Assembly (NCBI GenBank): GCA_947451445.1
Contig: CANFZJ010000208.1
Span: forward strand, 1-5,852
Length of the DNA stretch: 5,852 bases
Direction of reading: 5' to 3'
DNA from: Comamonadaceae bacterium
GTDB lineage: Bacteria; Pseudomonadota; Gammaproteobacteria; Burkholderiales; Burkholderiaceae_C
Positions 5,270 through 5,852 of this stretch are shown here, piece by piece. The translations under genes were made by a program, and so were the position numbers. Position 1 is the stretch's first letter. Each line of letters opens with the position of its first letter. Under the pieces are notes generated by a model that saw nothing but the letters and a program-made list of their open reading frames with translations, searched no databases and was not told where the DNA came from.

Positions 5270-5852
5270 TCACCCCCGCACCGCCTTGGCCGCCATCGCA
5301 GCGGCCAGCCCACCCCAGGTGGCGCTGAACAAGCCCGGGTCCATCGTCTTCACATCCCGCATGATGGGCCGGAAGCCCATGTGGGCCAGCACGTCGCGCT
5401 CCAGGTCGATGCCGGGGGCGATCTCGGTCAGCTCCAGGCCGTCGGCGGTGAGCTTGAGCACGGCGCGTTCGGTGACAAACAGCACGTCTTGCTGGCGCAG
5501 TGCGGCGTCATGGCCGTTGAAGGTAACTTGCTCTACCTTGTCGATGAACTTGCGCGACTTGCCCTCTTGCAGGATGGTCAGCTTGCCGTCGCCCACCTGC
5601 ACCTTCAGCCCGCCCGCGGTGAACGTGCCGCAGAACACCAGCTTCTTGGTGGAGCGGGTGATGTTGACAAAGCCACCGCAGCCCACCGGGCGGCCATTGA
5701 ACTTGCTCACGTTGACGTTGCCGTGGTTGTCCACCTGGGCCAGGCCCAGGAAGCTGGCATCCAGGCCGCCGCCGTCGTAGAAGTCGAATTGCAGCGACTG
5801 CTCGATGATGGCCTCGGCGTTGTAGGCCACGCCGAAGTCGCCCAGCTGCGCG
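5270..5852 (-). CDS. Acyl-CoA:acetate/propionate CoA-transferase, C-terminal fragment
   Basis: The last 193 residues of a frame that continues off the right edge. The family (YdiF/propionate CoA-transferase, with the two CoA-transferase domains fused) moves CoA between short-chain acyl-CoAs and acetate or another acid in the cytoplasm. The evidence is the C-terminal domain pattern near the fragment start: LGDFGVAYNAEAII, QFDFYDGGGLDASFLGLAQ, then GNVNVSKFNGRPVGCGGFVNI and LVFCGTFTAGGLKV. It ends with an IAPGIDLERDVLAHMGFRPI stretch typical of these proteins. The catalytic glutamate should lie upstream, outside the window, so activity cannot be judged. GTG at 5830 is an internal valine codon, not a start, because the homologous sequence continues upstream of it. 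A hairpin terminator follows. The exact acyl substrate, and whether it is called YdiF or Pct, cannot be decided from this piece. Confidence -1.
   Translation of the reverse strand, partial: AQLGDFGVAYNAEAIIEQSLQFDFYDGGGLDASFLGLAQVDNHGNVNVSKFNGRPVGCGGFVNITRSTKKLVFCGTFTAGGLKVQVGDGKLTILQEGKSRKFIDKVEQVTFNGHDAALRQQDVLFVTERAVLKLTADGLELTEIAPGIDLERDVLAHMGFRPIMRDVKTMDPGLFSATWGGLAAAMAAKAVRG

Overview
The window looks like chromosomal DNA from a betaproteobacterium of the Comamonadaceae type (Rhodoferax, Polaromonas or Acidovorax relatives). The reasons are the high GC content, tightly packed genes, protein sequences that resemble homologues from that family as I remember them, and an AT-ended imperfect palindrome (3662-3705) of a kind I recall as dispersed in those genomes. 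No search was run, so the placement is an inference.

Left block, + strand (1-1546): the 3' end of a class I fumarate hydratase gene, then glutamate racemase murI, then a MarR-family regulator. Neighbouring genes share bases (TTGA at 240-243, ATGA at 1103-1106), so the three are probably one translationally coupled transcript.

Centre-left, + strand (1547-3660): a 98-bp gap with two near-identical 16-bp palindromes, then vanA and vanB. These encode the Rieske oxygenase and the flavin/iron-sulfur reductase of vanillate O-demethylase, which converts vanillate to protocatechuate and formaldehyde. The MarR protein is the obvious candidate to bind the twin palindromes and make vanAB aromatic-acid responsive. 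An imperfect palindromic repeat follows vanB.

Centre-right, - strand (3779-5129): a two-gene unit reading right to left. It encodes a 220-aa protein with a probable N-terminal helix-turn-helix and, overlapping it by 8 nt, a 231-aa nucleotidyltransferase-fold protein of the AbiEii/AbiGii toxin type with its acidic motifs intact. A perfect 12-bp inverted repeat sits between promoter and start codon of the first gene, as expected for autoregulation. This is a candidate toxin-antitoxin (or related defence/regulatory) pair with an unnamed partner, and is the least understood part of the window.

Right edge, - strand (5270-5852): the C-terminal part of an acyl-CoA:acetate/propionate CoA-transferase, followed by a terminator-like hairpin whose 3' side overlaps the -35 region of the helix-turn-helix gene. 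I saw no tRNA, rRNA, CRISPR array, insertion sequence or attachment site.
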